A stretch of DNA of 64,000 nt from Metaphire vulgaris (GCA_018105865.1 CM030865.1:12302613-12366612), one strand, 5' to 3'; numbered from the stretch's first letter, positions 11,702 to 22,572 are shown. The notes: generated from the sequence alone by a model not told the origin. Program-made: numbers and translations.

Positions 11702-14700
11702 TCATCAACTTATTCATACTAGGTACTATTAGGACTCATAACAAAATAAAAATTGCAAAAAACGCTACATTCAAGGTACTATTCAGAGAGCAACTGAGTA
11801 GCACAGCAAATAGTCTTAAGTCATCAATAAGTTATTGTTTTCATACCAAAACATTTTGTGTCACAAAAAAAGGAGACAGGTTATTCCAAGCCCCAGCAGT
11901 GGGTCCACAAAGAATGCGGTTTCAATCACCTGGGGCATCATTTAAATACAGCAACATTTAATGACTGGATATTAACCAATAGAAAGTAACTCTCCTTTGA
12001 AATGTTCATACTTTGATGGAGTTATCGACTGAAGACGTGATCATGATTGCCTGCTGTGGTAGGCACTCCATTCCCGTAACAGGGCCGCGGTGGGCATCTC
12101 GCATCTGGCTGTGCAGCTTTCTCTCATTCAAATCCCATGCAGCGATGTTACCAATGGGACTGCCAGACAACATCATGTCAGCATCTAAGCAGGAAAACAT
12201 ATCAACAGCCGCTGTACTCAGCACAGTCTTCACCTTTGATATCTTGATTGTTTATATCTCAATGTAGTAAGGTAACAAGAAAGAAGATACCTATTCTGAT
12301 TTCTTTATGAAACTGTGGCTTGTTGGTATGTAGCTAATACATTCAAGGTCCAAACAGAGGAGACCTAATATTTTTCAATGGCTCAAATTAGCACCAAGCA
12401 AAGAGACAGGATCCAAAGTTAAAATGGCTAAGAAGTGACTTACTTGCAAATTATCAAAATTATTTTTCATCAGTTTAAATGCCAATAGCTAACCTGTTCG
12501 AAATGCAATGCAGGTGACCTCTCCCCATTCCTGTCGAAATTTCATAAGTGTCTCATCGTGTTTGACGTCATGAAGAACAATGGTTCCATTGCCAAGACCG
12601 ACGGCCACAACGTCAGTTGCTGGGGTCTATGAGCAAACATGACCATTATTATTATTATTATTCCTAGATGATTTATTAAACGCTATAACATAGCTAGAGC
12701 TAAAATCAAGAGCGATTTACAAATGTTCATAAGATGCGCGAAATAAGTGCATAAGAACCATAATCTAACTCATCACACTTAAAGGTGAGCACGGCAGAAA
12801 ATGAAAAGCCAATACTCTGCCAATCTCCTTATTGCCGTTGTCAGCTCAATTTCATCACAGAAAATGTTCCAACTTCAAATTGTAATTCACCGTCTACGTC
12901 TCTTGTAATTTGTAATGATGTCGAAACATTACGTCAAATGGAGGGCACCAATCCGTAAACAATAACTTACATGTTTATATTCTTAACATGAAAATTATTA
13001 TTATTATTATTAATTAGACAATTTCTATAGCGCAGTAAACATAGCTTAGGTTAAAGACAAAAGCGCTTTGACACATGTCACTTATATCCGATGTTAAATA
13101 AGTGTGTTTTTAGATTCCTTCTAAAAGTCCCTACAGAATTACTCTCTAATATGGTAGCAAACTAAACAGACCCTTTCGAGGACCGTGATATTTGAGTCCC
13201 ATCCGTCAAAATCAAAGAGGATTTTGTTTTGATGGATTTTGTAGAGCCGCATCCTCCCTTGCTGGCTGCCAAACAGTACCTTGTCAGGATATGGTCTGCC
13301 AATGGCTGACACCTCGAATGTTTGTTTATCAAATGGCAGTTCCATAAACAAATCTAAACACATTCAATAATTCAGAGCAAATGAATACATTTCCATCTGT
13401 CATTCGTCAAAAAATATATAAGAAAACAATTAAATGCAATAATACCACATTTAAACAGACTGAAGGCAAATGAACAACAGGATGCAGAAAATACTGAGAG
13501 TAATTCAAAACAAGTTATAACACAAATGTAAAAGCAATGGCAAATGGTAATCTGGATCCAGAACCAAGCAACTATGGACCGACCGACCGCTGAACTACAA
13601 TGGACATGATTTTTTTACTATGAAGCGACCATCGAATGATCCCAAATGAATTATTATAATGGTGCCATAGAAGTCTTTTGACTGTATTGATTGGACAGCA
13701 TTATTGTTAAGACTGTTTTTAGTTTGCAAAGCTGTTATGTTCAAGTCTTGACCACGTAATTCTTCCAGAAAAAGCAACAAATAAAAATTTCCAATTAGTG
13801 AGACATTGCGAAATGCTTTCATCTCAGGTCGAGATGGCTTCTGAGTGAACAACAGTTCAGTGCACTAAAATAAGAAGGATTGCTCAGAAACATGGGTGCA
13901 GCAAAAAGATCACAAGTGGCAAATTTGCAATAAATGTAATGTAACAAAATATTTGTTTAACGCCTCTTCTGAAGAATCACTCAGAAGCGTTCCCACAGCA
14001 AATTACTGTACATAGCCAAAGAATAAGTTTTAAGTCGTTTCAAAAAGAGGGCCATAGAATTATTAGGAGTTGCTAAGCCACGCATACTATCATCAAGAGC
14101 ATTCCAAAGGATAGGGCCAACTGATTCAAAACCTCGCTTCAGGAACATGGAGGTTCGTGCTTGGGGCACACTGAGAAGACCATTTTCATAGGAAAACAAT
14201 TATTCTATTAATTAAACAAGTTCCACAAGATGAGAAAAGAGCAGTTGCCACTCACCCGCTGATTTCACGTTCCAGACTTTAACTGCGTTCGTCTTATCAA
14301 CCGAAATCAGAAATTCATTCAAAGGCAGAAGATGACGTACTTCAGAACTGTGTCCAACATAGACACGCTTAATCTACACACAGAATCATTTTCATTAAGA
14401 CAATAAAGTGATAAAGAAACAAAACGGAAGAAAAAAAACCGATCTCTACCATTCAACATACACAAATTCAGCAACCATAATCATGACAACTATTTATACA
14501 AAGACACATATACAAATCCCCTTCTCTGGAATTCCTTGCCGGACAGCGTGTCGTCCGTCACTTCCTTTGGAGAGTTTGCGAGCAAACTAAAGACGTATTT
14601 ATTTAATATCTCGTTTCCACTTTCCTTGTAAAGCACCCTTGACTTTGGCCCTTGCTATGTTATGGCGCTATATAAATTGTCATGAACAATAACAATAATA

Positions 14701-16560
14701 ACAATAGATGTATTTGTTTTCAGAGATAACTGCTCAAATGTTTAATTATTTACAATTTTGCTCAGAAAATTCAATATTGGACAGAACAATTTTACCTAAG
14801 TGCTCATAATTATCAAAATTCACATAGCATATTTTCTCTTAGGAATTCTGCTGCCCCTCGTACCTTTCGGCCTTGCATGAAGGCGTAGATTTTGTTGCCA
14901 GCAGCAGCGTAAATGTAGTCGGCGTCGACTTTCAGGCATCTTATTGGCTCGGGCAAAGTGTCGCCTACAACGACAAAAGCCAAATGAAAATATTCTCTTT
15001 TGCAGAAAATTCAAGCATCAAAATCAGATTTTATTTTTTCCCATCAAGTTGCTTCAAAGTCGGGTGTTTCACGCATTCGGCGCTTTAAGCCACTACAGTC
15101 AATAACCACCACAGTCAATAACCACTAGTCAATAACCACTACAGTCAATAACCACTACAGTCAATAACCGCACTGATGCTGTGAATCCTTACATTGGCTT
15201 TTGATTTCAGCCAAAACTCTGTTAAACTATGTAAGAGTCAAAGTCTTCAAAATTAGTCAAAACAATAAGCAAATAAGATCTGAGCACTGAGTTTTGATAA
15301 TAAAACTGAGAAATGCTCTAAAACTAACTAATCACACGTCATCAGCGCTGATCTGCTGTCAATTTCAAAATTATTCAGAATCAACAGAAGTGCAGAATTC
15401 AAGAAAAAAGTAATTTCCAACAATTGATGACTAAATGTCTACTCACTGATGCTCTTTATTCCAAGCTTTTCTGCCTAAAAACACATACAAAGTTGACATA
15501 GAGCTCTGTTATCATCCATACAACTAAGACCTCCAGATCTCTGCTTAAGGTACAACATGTTGAGAAATGTCCTTAATTTAAAAGAACAAATAAAGTACAT
15601 TGCACTATAATGTGACTATAATTTGGGGTCTCAGTAGCTCATGAGCTAGAGCATCAATGAATTGTAAACCTTGGTTTGATCCTGGACCGCTCTCAAACTA
15701 ATGCGACTTTCAAATTGGGATTCTGGCAAACTTTGCCAATTCTATCTATAGATTTATCTTCTCACGTAGCCAGCAGAGGGCCGTTGCATTGCCTCGGAAC
15801 CTTGGAAACTTTGCCAATGCTCAAGGAAAAACACGACAAATAGAAATAAGTGCAAGACTTGCCATAGCTCAGTCAGCTGCATTGAAATATATTGATGATG
15901 GCTTCATAAACACCAGAAATCTACGCAATTTTCCCGTGTTATGGAGCACTGAGAGTGAAACGACCAAGTTTATGTGACAATTATTATTACAGACATTTAT
16001 AAAGCGCAAGTTTGCAGTGCAGAAAATGTAATTATGCAATGTTAAGAATGGGTGGGGTGATCTCCTTCGAAGCTTCATAAGATCCATGTTGAAATCACTT
16101 CAGTGAAACTGATTGGGCTACTGCAGTTGCATTTTCTGATATCGGCTTTCCATAATTCCTTCTGATGTGGAGACTTTAGCGTGTCTATTAATATGAGAGC
16201 GATCAAAGAATGGACAATGTCAATTTCGTCATTCGCGTATTCATGGCATTTCAGGCTACGGAGTGCGAATAATCTCATTCTTAACATTATAAGTCACAGG
16301 ACTAACTTTTATGAACTATAATTTAACATCTTTAAATTAATATTTAGTTTAATGTGTCAGAGCTTGACCGATTTCTTGCTAATAAAAAAGGTCTGCGCTA
16401 CATAAATACCCCTTACATTGTACACGTGAAATGCCCGTCCAACGCAAGTGATAACGTAGTTGGAGTCGTTTGATTTGTTATAACGAGTACACATCGGAAC
16501 TTCATTACTAACGAAACCAAGCGCTCTATAACCAGCGAATAAACGACTCGAACTAGACAT
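5229..16560 (-). CDS. WDR36: WDR36 / UTP21, WD40 protein of the small-subunit processome
   Basis: Twenty exons (5' to 3'): 16560-16417, 15474-15447, 14964-14864, 14373-14256, 13353-13172, 12626-12494, 12184-12012, 11342-11222, 11020-10877, 10606-10449, 9747-9633, 9451-9274, 8837-8729, 8584-8505, 7847-7639, 7362-7229, 6860-6741, 6158-6080, 5878-5715, 5378-5229. They total 2640 nt (879 aa plus stop) with agreeing phases; human WDR36 is about 895 aa. Recognised blocks include LFAGYRALGFVSNEVP at the N-terminus, HDETLMKFRQEWG, QSDWDGILAIH, TTWNYNKSTIGAH, YNMQSGLFRGSFG, the PTDTFLATTHVDDVGIYLWS blade, and KPKEPPKVPENAPFFLPT. These form two tandem beta-propellers followed by the Utp21 C-terminal helical domain (KRKREFNLMLTYLA). 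By family, it acts in the nucleolus in U3 snoRNP-dependent 18S pre-rRNA processing. A further in-phase 132-nt candidate exon at 6422-6553 was left out (see findings). Confidence 0.95.
5480..5526. repeat. (TA)n microsatellite in last WDR36 intron
   Basis: About 23 TA units, with shorter TA tracts just upstream at 5421-5435 and 5459-5470. It lies between the last two WDR36 exons. Confidence 0.9.
6557..6690. repeat. Dispersed repeat with CATCGGCYGATGCC dyad (copy 1)
   Basis: It shares GGATTTGGCACACCATCGGC and the following GATGCC...GGCATTA with the copy at 8130-8235 and, more weakly and inverted, with 40080-40195. It lies in a WDR36 intron and supplies the sequence beside the doubtful exon at 6422-6553. 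Confidence 0.55.
8095..8240. repeat. Dispersed repeat with GGCATCGGCCGATGCC palindrome (copy 2)
   Basis: It contains a perfect 16-bp palindrome near 8173-8188, then GGCGCTATAGAAGTTTAAG, an end shared with the short tail at 580 and the inverted copy at 40080-40195. It probably belongs to a short nonautonomous retroelement family. It lies in a WDR36 intron. Confidence 0.55.
9116..9182. repeat. (TGC)n/(TAC)n trinucleotide tract
   Basis: Mixed TGC and TAC triplets, imperfect, in a WDR36 intron. It creates a spurious serine-rich open frame on the opposite strand. Confidence 0.85.
9938..10258 (-). mobile_element. LINE ORF2 C-terminal tail fragment
   Basis: The minus strand encodes GRRPKGRPKRRWVDGLEEDL followed by a diverged region. 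GRPKxRWxDxxxxDL is the hallmark C-terminal tail of endonuclease-reverse transcriptase ORFs of non-LTR retrotransposons. No reverse transcriptase core is present, so this is a 5'-truncated copy in a WDR36 intron. Confidence 0.75.
12640..12790 (-). mobile_element. Short retroelement 3' end with (AAT)n tail
   Basis: Read on the minus strand it ends in a variant of the shared GCGCTATAGAAATTGTC end (here more diverged) followed by AAT repeats. The same end closes the LINE copy at 14515-14700. It is a diverged copy in a WDR36 intron. Confidence 0.6.
12990..13140 (-). mobile_element. Short retroelement 3' end with (AAT)n tail
   Basis: The minus strand reads AAAGCGCTTTTGTCTTTAAC, then GCTATGTTTACTGCGCTATA and GAAATTGTC plus AAT repeats. 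This aligns base for base with the 3' end of the LINE at 14515-14700. It lies just downstream of WDR36 exon 5 on the minus strand. Confidence 0.75.
13981..14199 (-). mobile_element. LINE ORF2 C-terminal fragment (LSVPQARTS..LWNAL type)
   Basis: The minus strand encodes 72 residues containing LLSVPQARTSMFLKRGFESV, then PILWNALDDSMR and FLKRLKTYSLAMYS, ending in a stop. SVPxARTxxFxxRxFxxxxPxLWNxL...FKxxLKTYL is the well-known C-terminal signature of CR1/L2/Jockey-type reverse transcriptase ORFs. It is a 5'-truncated insertion in the WDR36 intron between exons 4 and 5. Confidence 0.8.
14515..14705 (+). mobile_element. LINE 3' end: ORF2 C-terminus, 3' UTR and (AAT)-type tail
   Basis: The plus strand encodes LWNSLPDSVSSVTSFGEF then ASKLKTYLF and a stop, a second copy of the non-LTR ORF2 C-terminal signature. 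It is followed by TGTAAAGCACCCTTGACTTT, GGCGCTATATAAATTGTC and an AAC/AAT-rich tail. It is 5'-truncated and sits in a WDR36 intron. Confidence 0.8.
15089..15170. repeat. Minisatellite, ~17 bp unit, five copies
   Basis: The unit is close to CACTACAGTCAATAACC, repeated five times with one shortened copy. It lies in the WDR36 intron between exons 2 and 3. Confidence 0.9.
15620..15700 (+). mobile_element. tRNA-derived SINE head
   Basis: GGTCTCAGTAGCTCATGAGC contains an A-box-like TAGCTCATGAG, and 15673-15682 reads GGTTTGATCC, one transition from a canonical tRNA B box. Their spacing fits an internal pol III promoter. No complete cloverleaf is evident, and the following ~250 bp is not a known gene, so a SINE head is likelier than a tRNA gene. 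It lies in WDR36 intron 1. Confidence 0.6.
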
Positions 16561-17783
16561 TCTAAACTCAAATCAATAAATAAATTAGATAGATTGATAA
16601 AATCTTTAGGACGCAGAGTCACAATTAGCGATATTAGATAGATTGATAACAGGCCATTTTCTTGCACTTAAAGCTTATCACTTATAACAATGATTAACGA
16701 GTCTTTGGTCTTCGACGCCGTGCATGTAATACCATTAAGTCACAATAGCCTAAAGTCATGCAATTTCAATTTAACCCTCTGCACCTTATGGCACACTCAC
16801 TTCGTTTTACTTACTTGCTATATTTACGACATATTAGTAAATTCATTTGTTAGTAAAATCTCGTAAATTTATATAGTGCTTTGGGGGTTCTACAGTAGTA
16901 GTTGCTTATTCTTATTCACTTAATCTTTCTTGAAATAGCCATAGGCAGTGGGTTGTCAACCGGGCAATGGTCAGTGTATCCATGAGGTGGTCCAATAAAT
17001 GTTTATCTATCTAAGGTAGAATCAAATTTACCTGGTTTCAGACACATTCAATGGCCTGGGTGGAAACCACTATTTATATACATGTAGCATTTTATATAGT
17101 ATTAGATAACATTAGATAATTATTATATTTTTCATTTGCCACAACAATGCAATGCATGTAAATGTTGACATCAAATTCTAGTCTTTTTGTAGGTGTAAAT
17201 AAAAGACACCAAATTTTGTATTCAATTTACAAGTATTCCCTGTCAACTTGAACCCAAGATCTCAGCCGAGTTAACATTTACCTATGCATTTCTTTATAAG
17301 TTATTTGTTTACTTTAAACAATAAAGTCAACAGTCATACAATTCCATTAAATTCTAATATAAATCCCATAAAACCTGCAGATTTAATAATAATAATAGAT
17401 AAAACACATAACATATAGTGGTTTCATCATGCAAACTATGCCTAAATAAAGGAAACAGACAAATATTTAGCACTCCATCCTCTCATAACAGGTAAAAGCA
17501 AAAAATTGAATCAAATTTGAACAGACAACCAAGATAAAGCTTCTTACAGGACAAATAAATGCTAATGAAACTTGAACCTGGAATGCACCTTAATTTACCC
17601 ACACACATGTAGTACAAAAACCATAATCCCTGAATCTGTCAGACCATAAACAATAAATTCTGCATAATGTAACATGCACTGTCATCAAAATATTCAGAGA
17701 AAAATCACAGACAGTAATTTCCTATTGTGTTCCCAAGGCTGCTCATAAACATCTTAAAATTGACGTGCTTCAGTAACATTTGG
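16561..17783. other. Spacer between WDR36 start and NUDT22 stop
   Basis: Both neighbours are on the minus strand, so this is the WDR36 5' flank and the NUDT22 3' flank. It is AT-rich. I see no gene and no clear TATA box or initiator, only short AT tracts near 17090-17130 and 17386-17400. Confidence 0.5.
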
Positions 17784-19669
17784 TCACTTGCAGTCCAGAC
17801 CTTTATTTGAAGCTAATCCAAACATCATAAGGCAACCTTTGGCCGATGGAGCCATTTCACACCAGATGTCATTTTTCATGACTTGCAGATTCGTTATCTG
17901 ATTCACGGGTAAAAACATGATTCCGTTTGATTCATCAGCCTCAGCCTGAGTTCCTTTGTTGTACAGGGTACGTACTTCCTCGGATGTAAGGTTGCATCTT
18001 AAAACAAAAATATTAGAAATCAAGGACAGTACTTGGCATATATAAAGTAGGCCACCTACGGTGGCACTTTGGGGGAGAAGGGGTGGCATTTTTGGACTAA
18101 AATGTTTCTCTGCTGATAATTTTAGATGATTTTGCATGTATAAATTTGATAACATTGCTCTGAACTTGCCTTTAAATGCCTGAAAATTGAGCTATGCCTA
18201 TATTGTATGAATAGCATGATTAGATAGGGACCCATATGGGCAAATTTATGTTCGTATAATCGTGTTATTACATTATTTGTGTGTGGGGGTGGGTGGGGGT
18301 GGCAACGCCAGACATTTGAGAGTGGAGAGGGGGTTATGGCGAGCACGTTGAAGGAGTCTGGGGGCAGAGCCCCCAGTGGGGTCCAAGGGACAAGCCCTGG
18401 TCAGGGGGGTGAAGTCCCCCCTGAAGCTGAACAACTTTTACTTTTACAACATTAGAATTCATTAGAATTACTATTCCACATGCAATGAGTGCATTGTATA
18501 ACTTTTAAACAATATTTTTATCTATCCAATAAAATTTCTTGCAAATAGTAACATGGACGGCCATGATGGGTCCCAGTCCGTCTGATGCACGACTGTTTGT
18601 TATATAGATATAAAGAGAACGCTTGATACTTAGACTAGTAGAGCCGACCCTCAACCAGCCCCCTACCCCCTCACAAAAATTTATCTGCAATTTTGCATGA
18701 ATCTCAGGGGTGGCCCTGATGGCAAGTGGGGACGTTCAACCCCCTCCCCCCCAACCCTCCCGTGGCCTCGCCACTGAACTCGCCTACTCTAAAAAGATTC
18801 ATCGGACCGGCCCTGATAGAAATCTAATGCTACATTTGTTCATATTAATTATTCAATGTAGTGGCATCACAGCTATGCAAAAAATACGTCTATGAATACA
18901 ATGAGAATATCTGCTGTGCAACTGATTGAGTGTTGCCAAAATGAAATCCAACAAATCTCATAATAATTAAATGTTTTTTAAAAGCATCCACTCAAGATAA
19001 CAAACATTGAATAAATCACAAAGATGCATGTAACACTGAAATCACCTTAACACATATTGTCTACCATCATTCCCCATGGAGGACACTAACCTGACATAAT
19101 ATTCTGAGCTGGGTCGACCGGCACTGGTCGTATTTCTAGCAATTCCGACCAGCAAAGGGTCTGTCAAAGTGTCTTGGGGAATGTTGACTTCATCTACTAT
19201 TTCACTCAACGTTGAATTGAAAATTTCGTCCACGACTTTTTCTGGACAAATCTCCAAAAGATTTATTTCCTCAAGAGATTTATTTCCCACTACTGCCTGT
19301 GAAACAAATAAGCAATTGGAACTGATACTTTGCATCATGAGTTACATTCAAATATAAGCATGAATACAATTTTGTAGATTATGACTATATTACAACTATA
19401 TTCATTTAATTTCAGACTGTTAAAACTTTTAAATAAAAATTGTGTCTAAAAATTGCACGTGGAGCAAAAGAAAGTTCCCAAACTAAAATCCAAGTTGAAA
19501 GTTTCATGACTGCCTTAATGATGACTGTTTCCTTGTCGTCAACAATGAAACACGATTTCACAATCCTAATAATCTGAGAAATTGTCTGCATCTTAAGGGA
19601 AGAAATTTTTGCCTCTATAAATTTTAATTTAACATCACAGCCATCACTTCATTATTATTATTACTACTA

Positions 19670-19737
<68 letters not shown>

Positions 19738-20341
19738 GTGATGCTGGAAACTTATTTGTTCTTATAAAACAAGGTTTAAAGTGGTTCAGTAGGGACTGCC
19801 CTGTGTAATGTAATAGTTGTTCTTTGGAAAAAAAGCAGATTGAATTTATTCAAACTTTTGGCTCCGGATGACCTCCTGGAATGTCCCAGAGTCCGGGGGC
19901 CTCAGCACATGACATGCTTCTCTTGAGCAGCACCACAAACCCGTCGCTCGTCTCCAGCAACGCCCCCACCCCAAGGGCATCGGACAGAAACGCCTGGCTG
20001 TCGCCCCACTCTTCCGTCCCGAGACCCCGGTACAGCTTAGCGTTGGGGGACCAGTTGGTCCCGATGAAGTCCCTGTAGCAGGTCACCCCCAGGTTAAAAG
20101 TGACGTTTGCCGAACGATCGTCGTTGTCACAGTCGACCGAGTGGAGGCGAAACTTGGTGCCGTTGTAGAGGGTCGAGTTTTCGTCCGTCTTGCGGGTCCA
20201 GGTCTCCTGGATCTTTGCCTCGTAATCGTGAGGGAGGGTCTTTCTGTTGTAGTCGGGGGACAGACGGACCCTCAGAGCCCCTCGGCCGACGAAATGATCC
20301 GCCGACGGACGACGAAACAGCACCTCAACGTCAGCGTCCAT
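17784..20341 (-). CDS. NUDT22: NUDT22, Nudix-family UDP-sugar hydrolase
   Basis: Three exons: 20341-19856, 19296-19091 and 17997-17784, together 906 nt (301 aa plus stop; human NUDT22 is 303 aa). Diagnostic blocks are KFRLHSVDCDN, CYRDFIGTNWSPNAK, EEWGDSQAFLSDALGVGALL, EAPGLWDIPGGHPEP, DEVNIPQDTLTDPLLVGIAR, NTTSAGRPSSEYYVR and PSAKGCLMM. All have direct counterparts in human NUDT22, including the diverged Nudix segment after GGHPEP with EIVDEVN replacing the classical REUXEEXGU core. The family member is reported to cleave UDP-glucose and UDP-galactose to UMP and sugar-1-phosphate. The start is the first ATG and gives the family N-terminus (MDADVEVLF). The introns contain GC-rich repeat debris and an (ATT)n tract. 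Confidence 0.95.
18295..18425. repeat. GC-rich repeat debris with GGGGGCAGAGCCCCC hairpin
   Basis: It contains the perfect dyad GGGGGCAGAGCCCCC and further G/C runs that contrast sharply with the AT-rich intron. This style is typical of nonautonomous DNA transposons, but no complete inverted ends or target duplication were found. It lies in NUDT22 intron 2. Confidence 0.4.
19651..19737. repeat. (ATT)n microsatellite in NUDT22 intron
   Basis: About 25 ATT units, interrupted once near its start, in the intron between NUDT22 exons 1 and 2. Confidence 0.95.
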
Positions 20342-20563
20342 TTCAAGAGATCAAACCAAAGAAAACAAATCAATTTTTACTCAATAGTCAACAATAGAAC
20401 CCGATCCTGAGAACGCATAAATTATTGATATTAAGTTAAAGTTCATAACGTTCTTTAGTCAACCATTCTGAATACTCGGTCTTTGATCATAATCGGCATA
20501 GAACCGAATATTTAATTTTACAATTTAATGTGCATAATAAATCTATGATCTATGCAAAGCCAT

Positions 20564-20748
20564 CGCATGCCCACCGCGTCCAAATGCCCTCCTCGTCCAA
20601 ATGCTCATCGCGTTGAAATGCTCACCGCGTCCAAATGCTCACCGTGTTCAAATTCCCTCCCCGTTCAAATGCTCACCGCGTTCAAATGCCCTCCCCGAGT
20701 CCCCGTTCAATTACTCTCCGCGTCCAAATGCTCACGGCGTTTAAATGC
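20564..20748. repeat. GC-rich minisatellite, ~17 bp unit, upstream of NUDT22
   Basis: About eleven imperfect copies of a unit near CACCGCGTCCAAATGCT, alternating CCCTCC and CTCACCG versions. It begins about 220 bp upstream of the NUDT22 start codon and is rich in CpG, unlike its surroundings. It may overlap the promoter region. Confidence 0.85.
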
Positions 20749-20762
20749 AAATATTTCGGAAC

Positions 20763-20935
20763 CATTAGCGTCGCCACGGGGGGCAAATAGGGGAACTGTC
20801 CCCCTCAACCTGCCCTAGACCACCTACCAGATTCGCGCAAAGCCGGTGAGAAAGTTTTTTGTGGGTGGGTAAAGAATCTGACACGCCACGCAGCCCTATT
20901 TTGCCTTCAACCAAAAATTCCTGGCGACGCCACTG
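20763..20935. mobile_element. MITE with CAKTRGCGTCGCCA inverted ends
   Basis: The left end CATTAGCGTCGCCACGGGG and the complement of the right end CAGTGGCGTCGCCAGGAAT are imperfect inverted repeats. No 8-bp target duplication is visible. The interior is G/C-run rich, as in the neighbouring MITEs. Confidence 0.6.
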
Positions 20936-20994
20936 GAGCTAGCACACGATAATTTCATGTCTCCGGAGAATTTGTATCATAAGTCCCTCGGGAA

Positions 20995-21172
20995 CAGTGT
21001 CGGCTCCTCAGGGGGGCCCGTGCCCCCTATTGAGTGCCTGCCCCCCCCCAGTGGCCTTCCTGTTGGGACCCTATACTTAATACTACATACCTAACAACAA
21101 ATGGTTGGCCCCATGATTACAAGTTGCCACCCCAACGCCCCCGCCACTTGCCAAATCCTGGAGCCGCCATTG
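20995..21172. mobile_element. hAT-like MITE with exact 8-bp target duplication
   Basis: A 178-bp element: left end CAGTGTCGGCTCC, right end GGAGCCGCCATTG. It is flanked on both sides by CTCGGGAA (20987-20994 and 21173-21180), an 8-bp duplication typical of hAT transposition. Its interior is the inverse of the elements at 1329 and 34672. No coding capacity. Confidence 0.9.
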
Positions 21173-21864
21173 CTCGGGAATGAAGTACCGAGGGCATTAT
21201 ATATATATATGTATATATATATATATGTATATATAATTACTACTCTAAATCACGTTATTATTAGTATAATAATAATAATTATTATTATTATAGTATTATA
21301 GGCAACTCATTCAGTTATTGTACTGGCAGCTGCCACTAATGGTGATTTTCCCATTGTGAAAACTTGCGTTTTTCGGTTCAAATTTTTAAAAATTAATATC
21401 TCGTAAACTGATTTTGTTGAAATTTGCAAATTTTGTGTAGAATAGATGATATTTAATGTGGGTGAAATTTTATAAATTTTTGATAACATTTGTTGAAGTT
21501 ATATTGATTTCTAAAAGGGGGCCACTTCAATCCGGACACGTGCATTATTACAGTATTATAGACAACTCATTCAGTTATTGTACTGTATAACTGCAACAAA
21601 ATTCAATCAGAGTTTGAACTTTTCTTGCTTTTACTGATGCAGACTGGCCTAATCATACTCCAAAGCTCACTGACCAGATTCAGTGACTTCAAATTCATTT
21701 ATTCCGTAGATTAAGTGTATTTCTAAAGCATAATTAAATGCAAATAACTACTGTATTCATTCAGTGAAACACCGAAGTGGCAAAGACACCGACACTGGAA
21801 GCAACAGGTCCATTGAGTACAAATGAACAGGACAAACAACAGAGACATACACGGCACTTCCAAC

Positions 21865-22102
21865 CAGTGGCACAGCGTGGGGGGCGCAAAATAAAAAATA
21901 ATTGACAGGGTAAATAAAGAAAAAAATTAATTTAATAATTTCATTAGAATTAAATTCAGAAAATGATACATAATACACAGAAAGCATAAGTGACAACACA
22001 AAATAGCCGACAGGACTTTTTTGCTTGTCAGACATTTTAGAAAGTTGAGGGGCGCATATACAAGTTTCGCCCCAGACGCCGCCACCCCACCCTATGCCAC
22101 TG
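21865..22102. mobile_element. Second hAT-like MITE family with exact 8-bp target duplication
   Basis: A 238-bp AT-rich element with inverted ends CAGTGGCACAGCGTGGGG and CCCCACCCTATGCCACTG, flanked by CTTCCAAC on both sides (21857-21864 and 22103-22110). It is a different family from the CAGTGGCGG elements. It lies about 0.5 kb past the TECPR2 stop codon and may be inside its 3' UTR or flank. Confidence 0.9.
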
Positions 22103-22174
22103 CTTCCAACATCTAAGAGCAGAAATTACTTTCAACTGCTCAAGTGTCAAAATTCAACAACACTCACTGTGCAC

Positions 22175-22357
22175 CAGAGGCGACTCCACAGGGGGGCATG
22201 CCCACTTTTGAATGCCTGCCCCCCACACCTTTGTACACTCATTCTAAGCAACTAGACTAGTCCAGGCTTATGAAAAATAGCTGGCCTTTCCCATGCTTAG
22301 ATGGTGCCATCCCAAAGCCACCCCCCCCCCACTTGTCAAACCATGGATCCGCCACTG
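22175..22357. mobile_element. hAT-like MITE copy, no target duplication
   Basis: The left end CAGAGGCGACTCCAC and the right end GTGGCGGATCCATGG (complement) resemble the 20995 element, and the interior has the same GCCTGCCCCCC block. Flanking 8-mers do not match, so it is an older or rearranged copy. Confidence 0.6.
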
Positions 22358-22572
22358 GATCCATTTAATGAGCAACGGAGACTCAAAACCAACAAAGTAT
22401 AACAAAAAATAGTCACTGGAAACCTCGTGAAAAAAATTACTTCAAAGCAACTGTCAGTGGTTTAGAAACGCCGATTATAACATAGAAAAAACTTATAGAA
22501 TATAAATATAATATTCCGAAACATATTACACCTTTTGCATATCACGATGAAAACTGAAAAGCGGAAATTAGC

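Noticed and set aside
15620..15700. Functional tRNA gene
   Set aside because: A and B boxes are present but no complete cloverleaf or clear anticodon arm is seen; a SINE head fits better.
18700..18816. hAT-like element ending CGGACCGGCCCTG in a NUDT22 intron
   Set aside because: A right-end-like sequence exists, but no matching left end or target duplication could be placed.
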